This document shows positions 12,401 to 25,429 of a DNA stretch of 64,000 nt, one piece after another (position 1 is the stretch's first letter; the number at the start of each line of letters is the position of its first letter). The position numbers and the translations under genes were made by a program. Under the pieces are notes generated by a model. That model ran no database searches. It was not told the DNA's origin and saw only the letters and a program-made list of their open reading frames with translations. The stretch is from Xestospongia muta (lineage: Eukaryota; Porifera; Demospongiae; Haplosclerida; Petrosiidae), in contig OY848917.1 in NCBI GenBank assembly GCA_963693285.1, positions 3,164,501 to 3,228,500 of the forward strand. Direction: 5' to 3'.

Positions 12401-13522
12401 TACTTGTATCATAGTAGTAATTTGGTCATGATATAATAATCAGTAAAATGACAGTTTGTTAGTACAACTATAATATTAATATCAACATTAACTGATCATT
12501 AAACTATTATTGTAAATACTCTACTAAAATTATTTTATAAGTGATGTAGGTAACAGGTATATATAATATAAGTTGTTATATAGTGAACAATTGATTAGTT
12601 TAACAATAATCAAAGGTCACATGACTACTGATGATCAATTACTTTCATATATCCACTCATCATACAATAATTACATATACTATAAAGTACTGCTGTAGTG
12701 TTCATCTACTTTTAGTAAGTTAGAAAACAATAAACTAGTTATCAGGTTGAATAGTGAGTAGTAATATATATAGATATCATAATACAGGTAGTGGAATATT
12801 TAGATGATACAACACAATAGCAGTACTCTATGATAATGATATGATGTCTAATAGTATAATATGATACATTAATGTACTTACTAGTGGATATGTTATATAG
12901 GTTCTGTTCATTAGTACGCACTCTACCACTGGATAACTGAAAATATTGAGCTTGTGGTAGTTTTACAGAGGTTGAGGATCCAGTACCTCCTATAATTAGA
13001 AGACAATGTACTCCTCTATACTCAGTCAACATCATACCACCATAGCCTCTCTTCATCACTGGTCTCCTATCATCTGTTGGTGATATCTGTGTCCAGGTTA
13101 GAGTGGAAGTATCTAGTTCATTGAGACTATTTTGGAAGCAGTTGTCATGACCACAGTATCCTCCAAAATAATAGATCTTGTTGTTCAATGTAGTACAGGA
13201 ATAGCCGAGCACTCCTAGAGGTGGATTACCTCTGGTGTGTTTGCTGTCCCATTTACTAGAGATAATATTGAAGATTTGTACTTGAGATGTGACCCTCCTT
13301 TTCTCATCATTATTGTGTACTGCAGGTAAGCTTGATTGTAGTCCACCCCACAAATATAGACTGTCACCAATCACTTGAGTGTGATGAAAAGCTCTTCCAT
13401 TAAGTTTGTATTGTCCTGTAGAGAGTGATATGTACCATATCTTGAGAACAGATATAATTATATGGCAATATACGACTACATAACAAGTATGGACATTATA
13501 TGATATTACCTGAAGTGGCCAT
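9423..13522 (-). CDS. Kelch-coiled-coil-TKL kinase, copy A
   Basis: Seven exons: 13510-13522, 12882-13415, 12207-12367, 11942-12127, 11484-11640, 10962-11108, 9423-10393; 722 residues. Six kelch blades cover roughly 5-365 (for example [37 protein letters not shown]). A Gln/Leu-rich coiled coil follows to about 470, then a protein kinase domain of the tyrosine-kinase-like group. Seen: glycine loop GDVSYGKV, ATP-binding Lys in [20 protein letters not shown] in place of DFG, YAAPE, and [13 protein letters not shown]. The second loop glycine is Val here, unlike copies B and C. The coiled-coil exon is short because splicing uses an earlier donor (CAAG/GTAG at 10961). There is no signal peptide or membrane segment, so it is probably cytoplasmic. 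Substrate unknown. Confidence 0.88.
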
Positions 13523-13597
13523 CTGACTAAGATTATTCTAGATCACAGAGCTAAGTTCAGTAAATTTAGATCCAATTGTTTGTTTGAAAGAATTGTT

Positions 13598-13645
13598 GAG
13601 CCACTCCCACAAATTTGGTAGAGCTCAATTGTCACGTGACCTTTC
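13598..13645 (-). promoter_or_regulatory. Shared upstream block, copy A
   Basis: GAGCCACTCCCACA, then GAGCTC, then GTCACGTGAC at 13631-13640, about 75-125 nt upstream of the start codon. The same ordered block precedes copies B, C and D. It contains a perfect palindromic CACGTG E-box. Confidence 0.55.
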
Positions 13646-14060
13646 TTGCTATGTAATGACTTGTATGTGTATGAATAGATGTATAAAATTTTCAGACTTA
13701 GAATATACAACTCTATTAAAAGATCCACAGAATTAAGTTGAGTAAGTTTGCATTTAATTGTTTTGTCTTCTAATTTCTATTGACTAAGACTTACTCTACT
13801 TCATTGACACAGGTTTTACCTGTAAGGTAGACACAGGCAAACAGTTAGATTGTAAAGGAAATGCAACTGTTCTTTGAATTAGAGAGTGCTTTTTACCTCA
13901 GTGATACTAAAAAAGGTATGATTATAAATAGATAAGTAGGATAGATTAATAACACTATTGACAGACAATTGAATTTATTAATGTTGTACAAAGAGATAGA
14001 ATATAAATGTCAGTCTCGTGCCTAGATGTCCACTGGCTTAATATGAGAAAAAGGATCTGT

Positions 14061-14721
14061 TGACTTTAGTCCAATTTTTTGGCATTTGATCCACTTTTTG
14101 GTTAGCCAATGAGAATGATCAAAATTTAGAACACAGACTGAGAGCTAATAACACATAGTTGAAGACTATAAGTTAATAGAACTTGCTGTCATCTTGTATA
14201 TGATAGTACATGTTTCTCTTATTGTTTAGATGCAGTGAATCATAGAAACAGAGAAATTAACAAGTGTCTTCACTGTTATGATGGACTGAGATTATATGAT
14301 ACAATTTATAATAAGTGTTTTGACTAAACCTTAATATATTATGATATTATGTATAAAGTGTATTACTTTACTGAAATATGAATGATAAAAAGATTTATAA
14401 ATGGCAGGTAATGATGAAGTAATAGTACATATGACATTTGAGGTATAGTCTTAAGGCCTTGTTGTTTTCCTTAAAGCTACTCTATCACTAAGAATGGATT
14501 GGTTTATCTAAGGAATCATTTGCATTGTAAATAAGCACATAATGAGATGGTACAAACTAGTAAGCATCATACTGTTTTCAATGCTAAAAATATACTAATT
14601 AACAGTTGTATAGTTTATAAAACATTGAAATTTTTATCTCATGATTTAGTTAGATTATAACTATTTTGGATGCATCTGTGGTAACTTTGCTGTTGTAGGG
14701 AAAAAAATTGGACTAAAGTCA
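14061..14721. mobile_element. Inverted-repeat element, 20-bp TIRs
   Basis: The left end TGACTTTAGTCCAATTTTTT (14061-14080) is the reverse complement of the right end at 14702-14721. The 661-bp interior has no supported open frame. It is probably a non-autonomous DNA transposon of unrecognised family, in the spacer between copies A and B. Confidence 0.65.
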
Positions 14722-14911
14722 CCATGTTTATAATAAGACATCTCTACATACTACACACATACCATTTTTGATAAGACGGTTATGTGAGTACACAAACTGT
14801 GGTGTTCCATAATAATTAGTAATTAAAATATTACATAGTTTTAAATATATTTTGTGATACAGACAACCATAGTGACTAATGACAGCTAAAATAACTCATC
14901 TTTTTTTACAG

Positions 14912-15027
14912 TGACATATCCATACACAGTTCAGACATTAGATACCAATGTATTATATGGTGGCAACTACTCTCTACCATTAGTTACTGCACCAGTTACT
15001 GTATATCTTTGTAACATTAAACATTAA
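14912..15027 (+). pseudogene. Possible C-terminal exon remnant
   Basis: A TTTTTTTACAG acceptor at 14901-14911 is followed by an open frame (VTYPYTVQTL, VLYGGNYSLPLV) ending in TAA. A decayed relative lies at about 9185-9255 downstream of copy A. No upstream exon could be linked, so this is a candidate remnant of a duplicated gene and not a gene call. Confidence 0.25.
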
Positions 15028-15194
15028 ATGTTTTCTTAATTAAAATAAACATTACAATACTTATGTATCATAGCTTAATAAAATAATAATAACAACACTT
15101 TTAAAATCACCGCACACACTAAATGTATGCAATTCCTAACAAAAAGACAAATCACTGGATATTGTCCACATACAATGTTAATTATTTCAATATG

Positions 15195-16775
15195 TCATAC
15201 TTCTAGTTGTTTGAGTTGGTCTATGATTTGAGTCATATTTGGACGATGTTGATGATTTCGGTTAAGAGACGTTCGTATTAGAGAGGACATAGGAGACCAT
15301 GACACTCTACTAACTTGTTCTTCTCTCTCTGTAACTGTCATAGCAGGTGGACGATGTAAGATCATCTCCATTAGGAGAACAGAGTAACTGTATACATCCA
15401 TTGCTGGTGTATGATCATCTGGATAACGTGACTCTGGGGCAGCATAGGCTGGGTTTCCTGGCATGTCTGTCCTTGCTTGTTGTTGGAGGTTAGCTGCTCC
15501 ATAATCAGCTACTTTAGCTTTAAAGCTATCACCTACTGATGGTTCTAATAGGACATTAGGGCTACTTACATCTCGATGTATAATAGGGTTGGGCTTCCAT
15601 AGATGGAGGTAGTTCAGAGCTGAAGCAACATCACAACTGATACCAAGTATTTGAGGTTGTGTCAATGCTTTCTTTTGGAGCTCTTTGTAAAGACTAGTGG
15701 TCATGATCTCTGTCAGGATAATGGGTGTATCCACTCTAGTAGCTCCAATGAATTGGACAAGATTAGGATGACGTACTCTAGAAGCAATGTCCATTTCCCT
15801 TGCAAAAAGATCTCGTGTATAGTCTGAGATTATGATACCATGAAGAGACTTAGCAGCTACTCTTAGACCTCGGAACATAGCCACTTTAACTTTACCATAA
15901 GACCCATCACCTAAGACTTCATGTGTCATAGTCACCTCCTCTCTACCTATGACCCAATGAGGTTGCTCCTGTTGAAAATGAAGCTGTTCTAACTGTTGAT
16001 GTTGACTACAGGCCATTTCTTGAGACTCTTGCAATCGTTGCAATTGTTGTTGACAACCTTGTAACTGTTGTCTATACTCCTGTAACTGTTGTATGATATT
16101 TTGTTTATCTTGTTCTGTTTGTTGTAGTTGTTGTAATAGAAAGAGATTACTTTGTTGATATTGATCTCTCTCAGACTTTACCTCTTGTAGTTGATCTAAA
16201 ACAGATCAGAGACATACACAATTAATATAATATGGACATGTAATGGATTGTCATATATACAAAGTCTAACATACAGAGAATGTATGGACTTTCTGTCTAT
16301 TATCCATCCATCTACTTAACTATATAACTAACTACATCAAAATAGTTTGGTTACCATGTTGTATATCTTGTTGAGATTCTAGTTCTAGTAGTCTTTCTTG
16401 AAGACTAACTGTCTCCTTACCTGACAGGTTGTCATGAGTTGGTTTTGTTTGTTGTTGTTCTATCCATTGTCTTCTTCCTTCTATGAGTTGTTTTAGTACT
16501 CTTTGTTGGTAGCTATCAGTTGAAGTCAGTTCATTAGAGTCTAGTACAAACCCTACTGACCATTGACCATCATTGAGGACTATATGAGAGAACACAAGAG
16601 TACTAATGTCAGTATACAATGTGGTAGTCTACTACTAGTATAACATGTATGGAAGTAATAAGACTATACTAAGTTGTAGTACATAATAATACATATAAAC
16701 ATCTTTTACCACACATAAAAATATATAGATATAAGTACAATGACACCTATCATTCTCAGATAAATAAGACAATAC

Positions 16776-16821
<46 letters not shown>

Positions 16822-18904
16822 TGTAACAATGATGTGTGTGATAACTTACTTACCTAGCTCTAATATCATAGTTATATTGGGGCCTATAACATATGAACCG
16901 CTAAACTTGACTTTACCTCCTACTATAATTAACCACACACAATGTGGTCCCATCCTGTAGGTTGATAGAGAGTGACCATATCTTTCAGTGACAGAGTCAG
17001 GTAGATTAATCTGTAGTATGTAGAGATATCAATATTATTACATCATTATGTGTAAATATTATAGACAAGATATACTACAGTATAGTAACTTGATGTTATC
17101 AAATTATAAATATAATCTTATAAGTATAGACATATATACAAATCATCAAAACATTATAACACATCTATCATATTAAAGTAATACAGTGTGTAATTATCAC
17201 TAACTGATACTGTTAAGATAATGTATGAGACATATCATTTATAATTAACACTTTTACTTAACAGATACATACTATTATAGAACTGGTTTTGAGTGACACA
17301 TCATGATATACCTTTGTCCACGACTTCTTACTAATATCTAATATCCAGCAGTCTTTTAGTATTTTCATATCATTATCCAGTCCACCTATCACCACTAGTA
17401 TTGGTGATATTGATCCAGTGATAATACTGGCAACATGAACATACCTTTCCTTTGGCCACTGTACTACTGGGTCAGGTTTAATGATAGCCTGCCAGTGCTA
17501 GATATAGAGAAATGAACTCAACTAACACTCATTATAACATGTTATTAGTCAGTGTATAAATGATAATATAACATACCAATGTATTGTTGATGATGTCCAT
17601 TATATATACAGTATTAATTGATGTGGCATCTTCAACTCTACCACCAAAGATGACTGCTCTGGTATTATGTATCATTTCAATAATAAAGTTATTATTAGGT
17701 GGCATACACTGTCCACTGATTTCAGGTATTGTCCATTCATCTAATAGTAGAACAAACAGAACACTCATCATCATACTTGTATCATAGTAGTAATTTGATC
17801 ATGATATAATAATCAGTAAAATGACAGTTTGTTAGTACAACTATAATATTAAATATCAACATTAACTGATCATTAAACTATTATTGTAAATACTCTACTA
17901 AAATTATTTCATAAGTGATGTAGGTAACAGGTATATATAATATAAGTTGTTGTATAGTGAACAATTGATTAGTTTAACAATAATCAAAGGTCACATGACT
18001 ACTGGTGATCAATTACTTTCATTATATCCACTCATCATACAATAATTACATGTACTATAAAGTACTGCTGTAGTGTTTATCTACTTTTAGTAAGTTAGAA
18101 AACATAAAATAGTTATCAGGTGGAATTGTGAGTAGTAATATATCTAGATATCAAAACAACAGGTGGTGTAATATTTAGATGGTACAACACAATAGCGTAC
18201 TCTATGATAATGATATGATGTCTAATAGTATAATATGATACATTAATGTACTTACTAGTGGACATGTTATATAGGTTTTGTTCATTAGTACGTACTCTAT
18301 CACTGGATAACTGAATATACTGAGCTTGTGGTAGTTTTGTAGAGGGTGAGGATCCAGTACCTCCTATAACTAGAAGACGATGTACTCCTCTATACTCAGT
18401 CAACATCATACCACCATAGCCTCTCTTCATCACTGGTCTTCTATCATCTGTTGATGATAACTGTGTCCAGGTTAGAGTGGAAGTATCTAGTTCATTCAGA
18501 CTGTTATGGTAGCAAACATAATGACCACAGTATCCTCCAAAATAATAGATCTTGTTGTTCAATGTAGTACAGGAATAGCCAACCACTCCTAGAGGTGGAT
18601 TACCTCTGGTGGGTTTGCTGTCCCATTTACCAGAAGTAATATTGAAGATTTGTATTTGAGATGTTAGTCTCCTTTTCTCATCATTGTTGTGTACTTTGGG
18701 TAAGTTTGGTTGATCCCCGCCCCACAAATATAAACTGTCACCAATCACTTGAATGTGATGACCACCTCTTCCATTAAGTTTGTATTGCCCTGTAAAGAAT
18801 GATATGTACCATATCTTGAGATCAGATATAATCATATTATGGTAATATACGACTACATAACAAATATAGATATTGTACTAACCTGATGATACGTCAGTAG
18901 ACAT
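15195..18904 (-). CDS. Kelch-coiled-coil-TKL kinase, copy B
   Basis: Seven exons: 18883-18904, 18256-18789, 17577-17740, 17312-17497, 16854-17010, 16355-16579, 15195-16195; 762 residues. The N-terminus MSTDVSS is followed by six kelch blades, a Gln-rich coiled coil and a kinase domain with intact GDGSYGKV loop, VAAK lysine, HRDVSSPN, DYG and APE motifs. Kelch exons 2 and 4-5 have exactly the same lengths as in the other copies (534, 186, 157 nt). The coiled-coil exon lacks about 17 residues present in C and D. Its donor is CATG/GTAACC at the same site as in C and D, although an earlier CTGTCAG/GTAAGG donor in the same phase could give an alternative transcript. Near the C-terminus several residues differ from A and C (RTSLNRNHQ). 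Function as for copy A. Confidence 0.88.
16777..16820. repeat. (ATA)n microsatellite
   Basis: About 14 units in copy B intron 5. It occupies the region where copies A, C and D keep a conserved intron segment, so the local intron sequence differs from its paralogues. Confidence 0.9.
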
Positions 18905-18969
18905 CTAACTAACAACTCAGGTAGAGTCTTAACGAAGAGTCCGTAAAACAGACTATGCAAGAAATGTTC

Positions 18970-19018
18970 AGCCACTCCCACAGTTTTTGGTTGAGCTCAA
19001 AATGTCACATGATCGTTC
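18970..19018 (-). promoter_or_regulatory. Shared upstream block, copy B
   Basis: GCCACTCCCACA, TTTGGTTGAGCTCAAAATGT and then CACATGATCG, in the same order as upstream of A, C and D. The E-box core is CACATG here instead of CACGTG. Confidence 0.5.
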
Positions 19019-19600
19019 TTACGTGCAGGAATAAAGAAGTTAAACTGCAGCAATATAAAGTTTGTATTAGTCTGTTTATCTCTATCATTACAACTCTACT
19101 ACTACTAGTTTTGTTGCTGGCACTACTAAAAGAGTGTATGAATATTAATGGTGTATTGATGGATGAACTGATAATATTGAGAGTAATCAGCAAGATGGAC
19201 AAATTATGGTGTTGTATATGTGACAGATGATGGCAGTGAACACTGTACGTTTCAACAAGAAGGACACTCGTCACAACAACAGCAACAACCTTGAAAAAGC
19301 TTAGTCAAATCACACCTCATATTAAAGTACTTGTATGCCCAATGTATATTGACTCCGTTATATATTTCAACACTGTACTTAGACATGACAATCAAACTCA
19401 AATTCATTAATTTTGTCTAAAATAAAAGAATGCATTCACAGAACGATGTTTCTTAGAAAAAAGACACCAAACAGACTGGTTGCAACTTCTTAAGCTCTCA
19501 GACTTTGTCCAATATATTGCTAGAGGAAACATACTATTGAAAGACACACAATCTATACATCTATGTGTGTACTTTAGGGAAAGTACCTCAGTCATCACAT

Positions 19601-20080
19601 TTAGTACAACATTACAATATACACTTTAATTTGTATACATACTTTTAGTCATTGTTATGTACATACATGTAGTTACCATTTATAAAGCTAAGAGGTTAAC
19701 TAAACATACATGTCTTATTGTAAATATACAATGTAGATGTACTCCTTATAAGTAAGCTTAATACTAATATGCATTATAATTATCTTAATAATTATTATTT
19801 ATCTGTTGTAGCACTAACACATACTTTACACACAGTCTATACTAGTTTGTGACTTCACTTAATGGTTGAATATTGTATGGTAAGTAGTGTGTATTAGGTT
19901 CATATTTATACTTACAGCCTTTGTTGTCTCTATATTCCAACAATGTATGCTATCGTCATAGTAACTTGTATTTATTAACCATGTTATTTTACAGAAAGTA
20001 AAGATTTATCATCTTAAACTGTATCTCAATATAGCTATGGCCCATATTACTAAGGTTGTTGGATCTAAACTTGTCCTTTT
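19601..20080 (+). repeat. Duplicated block, upstream copy (with kinase hinge fragment)
   Basis: Closely matches 37141-37620, including the exon-like stretch encoding VYTSL, an in-frame TGA, then HLMVEYCM. The block lies upstream of copy B in the same way its twin lies upstream of copy D, so kelch gene and block appear to have been duplicated together. What follows (GGTTGTTGGATCTAAACTTG) is only a weak match to the kinase exon at 37706. Confidence 0.6.
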
Positions 20081-21390
20081 CATTGTTAAGTGTTTGTTTT
20101 CATCTCTATTGTTTCATTATACAAGAAGTAAATTTAAAGGTACATGTACTTGTGTGTATTAATTAATGGTTTTTTTATTATGTATACGATGCATGTACTA
20201 TAGTGAAATGCATGTTGTATGAACATTGCCACAGCAACCATCATGGCAATGGTATATTTCACTTGATTGGTTCACATTAGACATAGTACCAGTGATCACT
20301 AAGAGCAATTTTTAGACACATATATATTGTACATAATTACATATACTACAGATCTTTTCTATATATTATATATTCTACAATGATTGTATGTCAACTATAT
20401 GTACATATATTACATATGTGTTACATATTGTGTACATGATTATATGTCTAATATATGTACATATATTACATATGTCATACATACTATGTACATATGTTAT
20501 GTATATATTATATATATAATGTAAAATATTTGTAAGTTTTACCAGGTATTAGATGAATGGACACATGATGGACCAATAATGATAGACAAAGAGTGGATAT
20601 ATTGGAATGTATGTTAATAGATAGATGAAGGAAGAGATAAAGAACTGGACAAATAGACAGATGTATATACATAATGATTACTTCTCTTTATAATGTAGTT
20701 TTATTTTTTTATCAGCAGCTATTGAGAATGTTCTAGAACAAATGCCATGTCAAATCATAGTACATCATTTTATATATAATTTTGTGATAAAACTTTGTCT
20801 CATAATATGAAAATAATGATGCTTCTTTAACAGTCTCTCTGTTTTAAGAGCACAGGATTGGTATAAGTTTAGATTGAGTCTTGAACATGTACTACTAACA
20901 AGTGGAGAGACTGCTGTGAATTGTTATATATATAGTACTGATATTTGAGTCACAGTATAATATTTTGACTTATGAACAGTCCTTGAGTAGAGGTAACATT
21001 TGAAAAGTGTCATTTATTAATTTTATATTTAAAAATAACCACTTAAGGGCAAAATAACTGCTGTTAAACAAAAATCAAAGTAATAAAGTGACACAAGTCT
21101 TGACCAAAATAATATAGATAATAAAGAGAAATAGTAAATTTCTACAGTTACTATGGTAACTGTATATGCTAATTAAGGAATTAGGGGCAATACACTAGTA
21201 TATTCATGGTGTTTTAATTGTCACATATTTTATTAACTAAATCAATAAACACTACAAAATATAGTCTAACAAAATAGCAAAAAGTATTATTATAAAGTGA
21301 CATAATATACCTCACACACTAAATTCATAGAAGTCCTAACAAAAGATAAATCATTAAAACATTGTACCACATACTAGTAACTTCAATATG

Positions 21391-24300
21391 TCACACTTTT
21401 AGTTGTTTGAGTTGGTCTAAGATTTGAGTCATATTTGGACGATGTTGACGATCTCGGTTAAGACACCTTTGTATCAGAGAGGACATAGGAGACCATGACA
21501 CTCTACTAACTTGGTCTTCTCTCTCTATAACTGTCATAGCAGGTGGACGATGTAAGATCATCTCCATTAGGAGAACAGAGTAACTGTATACATCCATTGC
21601 TGGTGTATGATCATCTGGATAACGTGACTCTGGGGCAGCATAGGCTGGGTTTCCTGGCATGTCTGTCTTTGCTTGTTGTTGGAGGTTAGCTGCTCCATAA
21701 TCAGCTACTTTAGCTTTAAAGCTATCACCTACTGATGGTTCTAACAGGATATTAGGGCTACTAATGTCTCGATGTATAATAGGGTTGGGCTTCCATAGAT
21801 GGAGGTAGTTCAGAGCTGAAGCAACATCTTGACTGATACCAAGTATTTGAGGTTGTGTCAATGCCTTCTTTTGAAGCTCTTTGTAAAGACTAGTTGTCAT
21901 GATCTCTGTAAGGATAATGGGTGTACCCACTCTAGTAGCTCCAATAAATTGGACAAGATTAGGATGACGTACTCTAGAAGCAATGTCCATTTCTCTAGAG
22001 AAAAGATCTCGTGTATAGTCTGAGATGATGATACCATGAAGAGACTTAGCAGCTACTCTTAGACCTCGGAACATAGCCACTTTAACTTTACCATATGACC
22101 CATCACCTAAGACCTCATGTGTCATAGTCACCTCCTCTCTACCCACAACCCAATGAGGTTGCCCCTGTTGTGAACGAAGCTGCTCTAACTGTTGACGCAG
22201 AGTACGAACTTTTTCTTGAGACTCCTGCAATTGTCCTTGACAATCTTGTAACTGTTGTCTACATTCCTGTGACTGTTGTATAATGTCTTGTCTAGCTTGT
22301 TCTGTTTGTTGTAGTTGTTGTAGTAGACGGAGATTACTTTGTTGATATTGATCTCTAGTAGATTTTGTCTCTTGTAGTTCATCTAAACAGATTGCAGACA
22401 AATAAACTTAATACAGTTAGCAAAAAACCCTCACCAACATACCTATCTACTGAAATGTCCATCTATTATTATTATTAATCTTTCTTCCTATCTATCTATC
22501 TATGAAACCATTCTGTTTTCAGGCTAATGTTTCACTACTAAACACACTTAAAATTAAATTATAAAAATATTAATATAATTTAAAATCAAATACCATGTTG
22601 AGATTCTAGTCTTTCTTGAAGACTTTGTATGTTTTGTTGAGCAACTAAAAGATCATCTCGGTAGTTAGCTAGAAGAACTGTCTCCTTAGCTGATAACTTG
22701 TCTTGAGTTGATTTTGCTTCTTGTTGTTCTATCCATTGTCTTCTTCCTTCTATGAGTTGTTTTAGTACTCTTTGTTGGTAGTTATCAGTTGAGGTCAGTT
22801 CATTAGAGTCTAGTACAAACCCTACTGACCACTGATCATCATTGAGGACTATATGAGAGAACACAACAGTACTAATGTCAGTATACAATGTGGTAGTCTA
22901 CTACTAGTATAACATGTATGGAAGTAATAAGACTATACTAAGTTGTAGTACATAATAAGGTCACCTATATAACAATACATGTACTAAATGAATACTAAGA
23001 AGTGTTATAGTACTGATAATAATTACAGTATTATCTCTTATGATGAATATGTGGGTATCAGTAGTACATCAAAACAGTTTACTAGTACATCTAATTATAT
23101 CTCCTACTATGGACATCAAACCACACCTTCTACTATATATAAAGAAATACACAGAAGTACTATGACATCAATTATGTATTTCTCACACGAATTTAATGTG
23201 ATTTGTTTGTATAATGACATGCTTACCTAGCTCTATTAACATTGTTATATTGGGATCTGTAACACGTGTACCATCTAACTTTAATCCACCTCCTACTATA
23301 ACTAACCACACACAGTATGGTCCCATCATGTAAGTTGATAGAGAATGACCAAATCTTTTAGTGACAGTGTCGGGTAGGTTAATCTGTAGTATGTAGAGAT
23401 ATCAATATCATCACATCATTATGTGTAAATATTATAGACAAGATACACTACAGTATAGTAACTTGAATGTTATCAAATTATAAATATAATCTTATAAGTA
23501 TAGACATATATACAAATTATCAAAACATTATAACACATCTATCATATTAAAGTAATACAGTGTGTACTTATTACTAACTGATACTGTTAAGACACTGTAT
23601 GAGACATATCATTTATAATTAATACTTCTACTTAACAGATATATATTATTATAGAACTGGTTTTGAGTGACACATCATGATATACCTTTGTCCATGACTT
23701 CTTACTAATATCCAGTATCCAGCAGTCTTTTAGTGTTTTCTTATCATTATCCACTCCACCTATCACCACTAGCATAGGTGATATTGATCCAGTGATAATA
23801 CTGGCAGCATGACCATTCCTCCCCTCTGGCCATTGTACTAGAAGGTCAGGTTTAATGATAGTCTGCCAGTGCTAGATATAGACAAATGAACTCAACTAAT
23901 ACTCATTATAACATGTTATTAGTCAGTGTATAAATGATAATATAACATACCAATGTATTGTTGATGATGTCCACTATATATACAGTATTAATTGATGTGC
24001 CACCTTTAACCATACCACCAAAAATGACTGCTCTGGTATTGTGTATAATTTCCATAACAAAGTCATTATTAGGTGGCATACACTGTCCACTGGTATCAGG
24101 TATTGTCCATTCATCTAATAGTAGAACAAACAGAACACTCATCATCATACTTGTATCATAGTAGTAATTTGATCATGATATAATAATCAGTAAAATGACA
24201 GTTTGTTAGCACAACTATAATATTAATATCAACATTAACTGATTATTAAACTATTATTGTAAATACTCTACTAAAATTATTTCATAAGTGATGTAGGTAA

Positions 24301-25282
24301 CAGGTATATACAATATAAGTTGTTATATAGTGAACAATTGATTAGTTTAACAATAATCAAAGGTCACATGACTACTGGTGATCAATTACTTTCATTATAT
24401 CCACTCATCATACAATAATTACATGTACTATAAAGTACTGCTGTAGTGTTCATCTACTTTTAGTAAGTTAGAAAACATAAAATAGTTATCAGGTTGAATA
24501 GTGAGTAGTAATATATATAGATATCAAAACAACAGGTGGTGTAATATTTAGATGATACAACACAATAGCAGTACTCTATGATAATGATATGATGTCTAAT
24601 AGTATAATATGATACATTAATGTACTTACTAGTGGATATGTTATATAGGTTCTGTTCATTAGTACGTACTCTACCATTCGAAAACAGAATATACTGAGCT
24701 TGTGGTAGTTTTGTAGAGGGTGGGGATCCAATACCTCCTACAATTAGAAGACGATGTACTCCTCCATACTCATTCAACATCATACCACCATAAGCTCTCT
24801 TCATCACTGGTCTCGTATCATCTGTTGGTGATATCTGTGTCCAGGTTAGAGTGGAAGTATCTAGTTCATTCAGACTGTTATGGTAGCAATTATCATGATA
24901 ACACCATCCTCCAAAATAATAGATCTTGTTGCGAAACACAGCATAGGAATAGCTGACCACGCCCATGGGCGGATTACCTCTGGTGGATTTACTGTCCCAT
25001 TTACCAGAGGTAATTTTGAAGATTTGTACTTGAGATGTGAGTCTTTTTTTCTCATCATTGTTATGTACTTTAGGTAAGTTTGGTTGTACTCCACCCCACA
25101 AATATAAACTGTCACCAATCACTTGAGTGTGATGAGTAATTCTTTCATTAAGTTTGTATTGTCCTGTAGAGAATGATAATATGTACCATATCTTGAGATC
25201 AGATATAATTATATGGCAATATACAACTACATAACAAGTGTAGATATTGTATGATATTACCTGAAGATACGTCAGTAGCCAT
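21391..25282 (-). CDS. Kelch-coiled-coil-TKL kinase, copy C
   Basis: Seven exons: 25261-25282, 24630-25163, 23951-24114, 23686-23871, 23227-23383, 22594-22848, 21391-22382; 769 residues, start MATDVSS. Six kelch blades, then the longest coiled coil of the three kinases (QANYRDD-type segment followed by [14 protein letters not shown] and repeated Gln-Leu heptads), then the kinase. [26 protein letters not shown] and YAAPE are all present, so it keeps the residues needed for catalysis apart from the Tyr for Phe exchange in DFG. The last exon is nearly identical to those of A and B. It is probably cytoplasmic. A role as a ligand-sensing kinase, with the propeller as sensor, is inference. Confidence 0.9.
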
Positions 25283-25350
25283 CTAACTAACAACTCAGGT
25301 AAAGAATAGTGTTAGCAAATGGTCGGTAAACCAGACTGAAAGGAAACGTC

Positions 25351-25400
25351 AGGTCGCTCCTACATCTTTGGGTGGAGCTCAAAATGTCACGTGATCGTTT
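25351..25400 (-). promoter_or_regulatory. Shared upstream block, copy C
   Basis: GGTCGCTCCTACA, GGTGGAGCTCAAAATGTCAC and GTGATCG, in the same order as in the other copies, with an intact CACGTG core. Confidence 0.5.
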
Positions 25401-25429
25401 TTACACAATGGATGCATGACTTGTATGAA

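Larger units (their letters stand above)
13523..15194. other. Spacer between kelch genes A and B
   Basis: Contains the copy A upstream promoter block, a long inverted-repeat element and a possible exon remnant, each listed separately. The rest is AT-rich with no supported gene. Confidence 0.6.
18905..21390. other. Spacer between kelch genes B and C
   Basis: Holds the copy B promoter block, the duplicated block 19601-20080 with its kinase fragment, and the 3' flank of copy C. That flank (21230-21390) is nearly identical to the 3' flank of copy A (9250-9420). No intact gene is seen. Confidence 0.6.

Noticed and set aside
12214..12414. Plus-strand frames of about 66 codons ([11 protein letters not shown]) in all four kelch genes
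   Set aside because: Antisense shadow of kelch exon 3.
21829..22023. Plus-strand 64-codon frame in copy C kinase exon
   Set aside because: Shadow of the kinase coding exon on the opposite strand.
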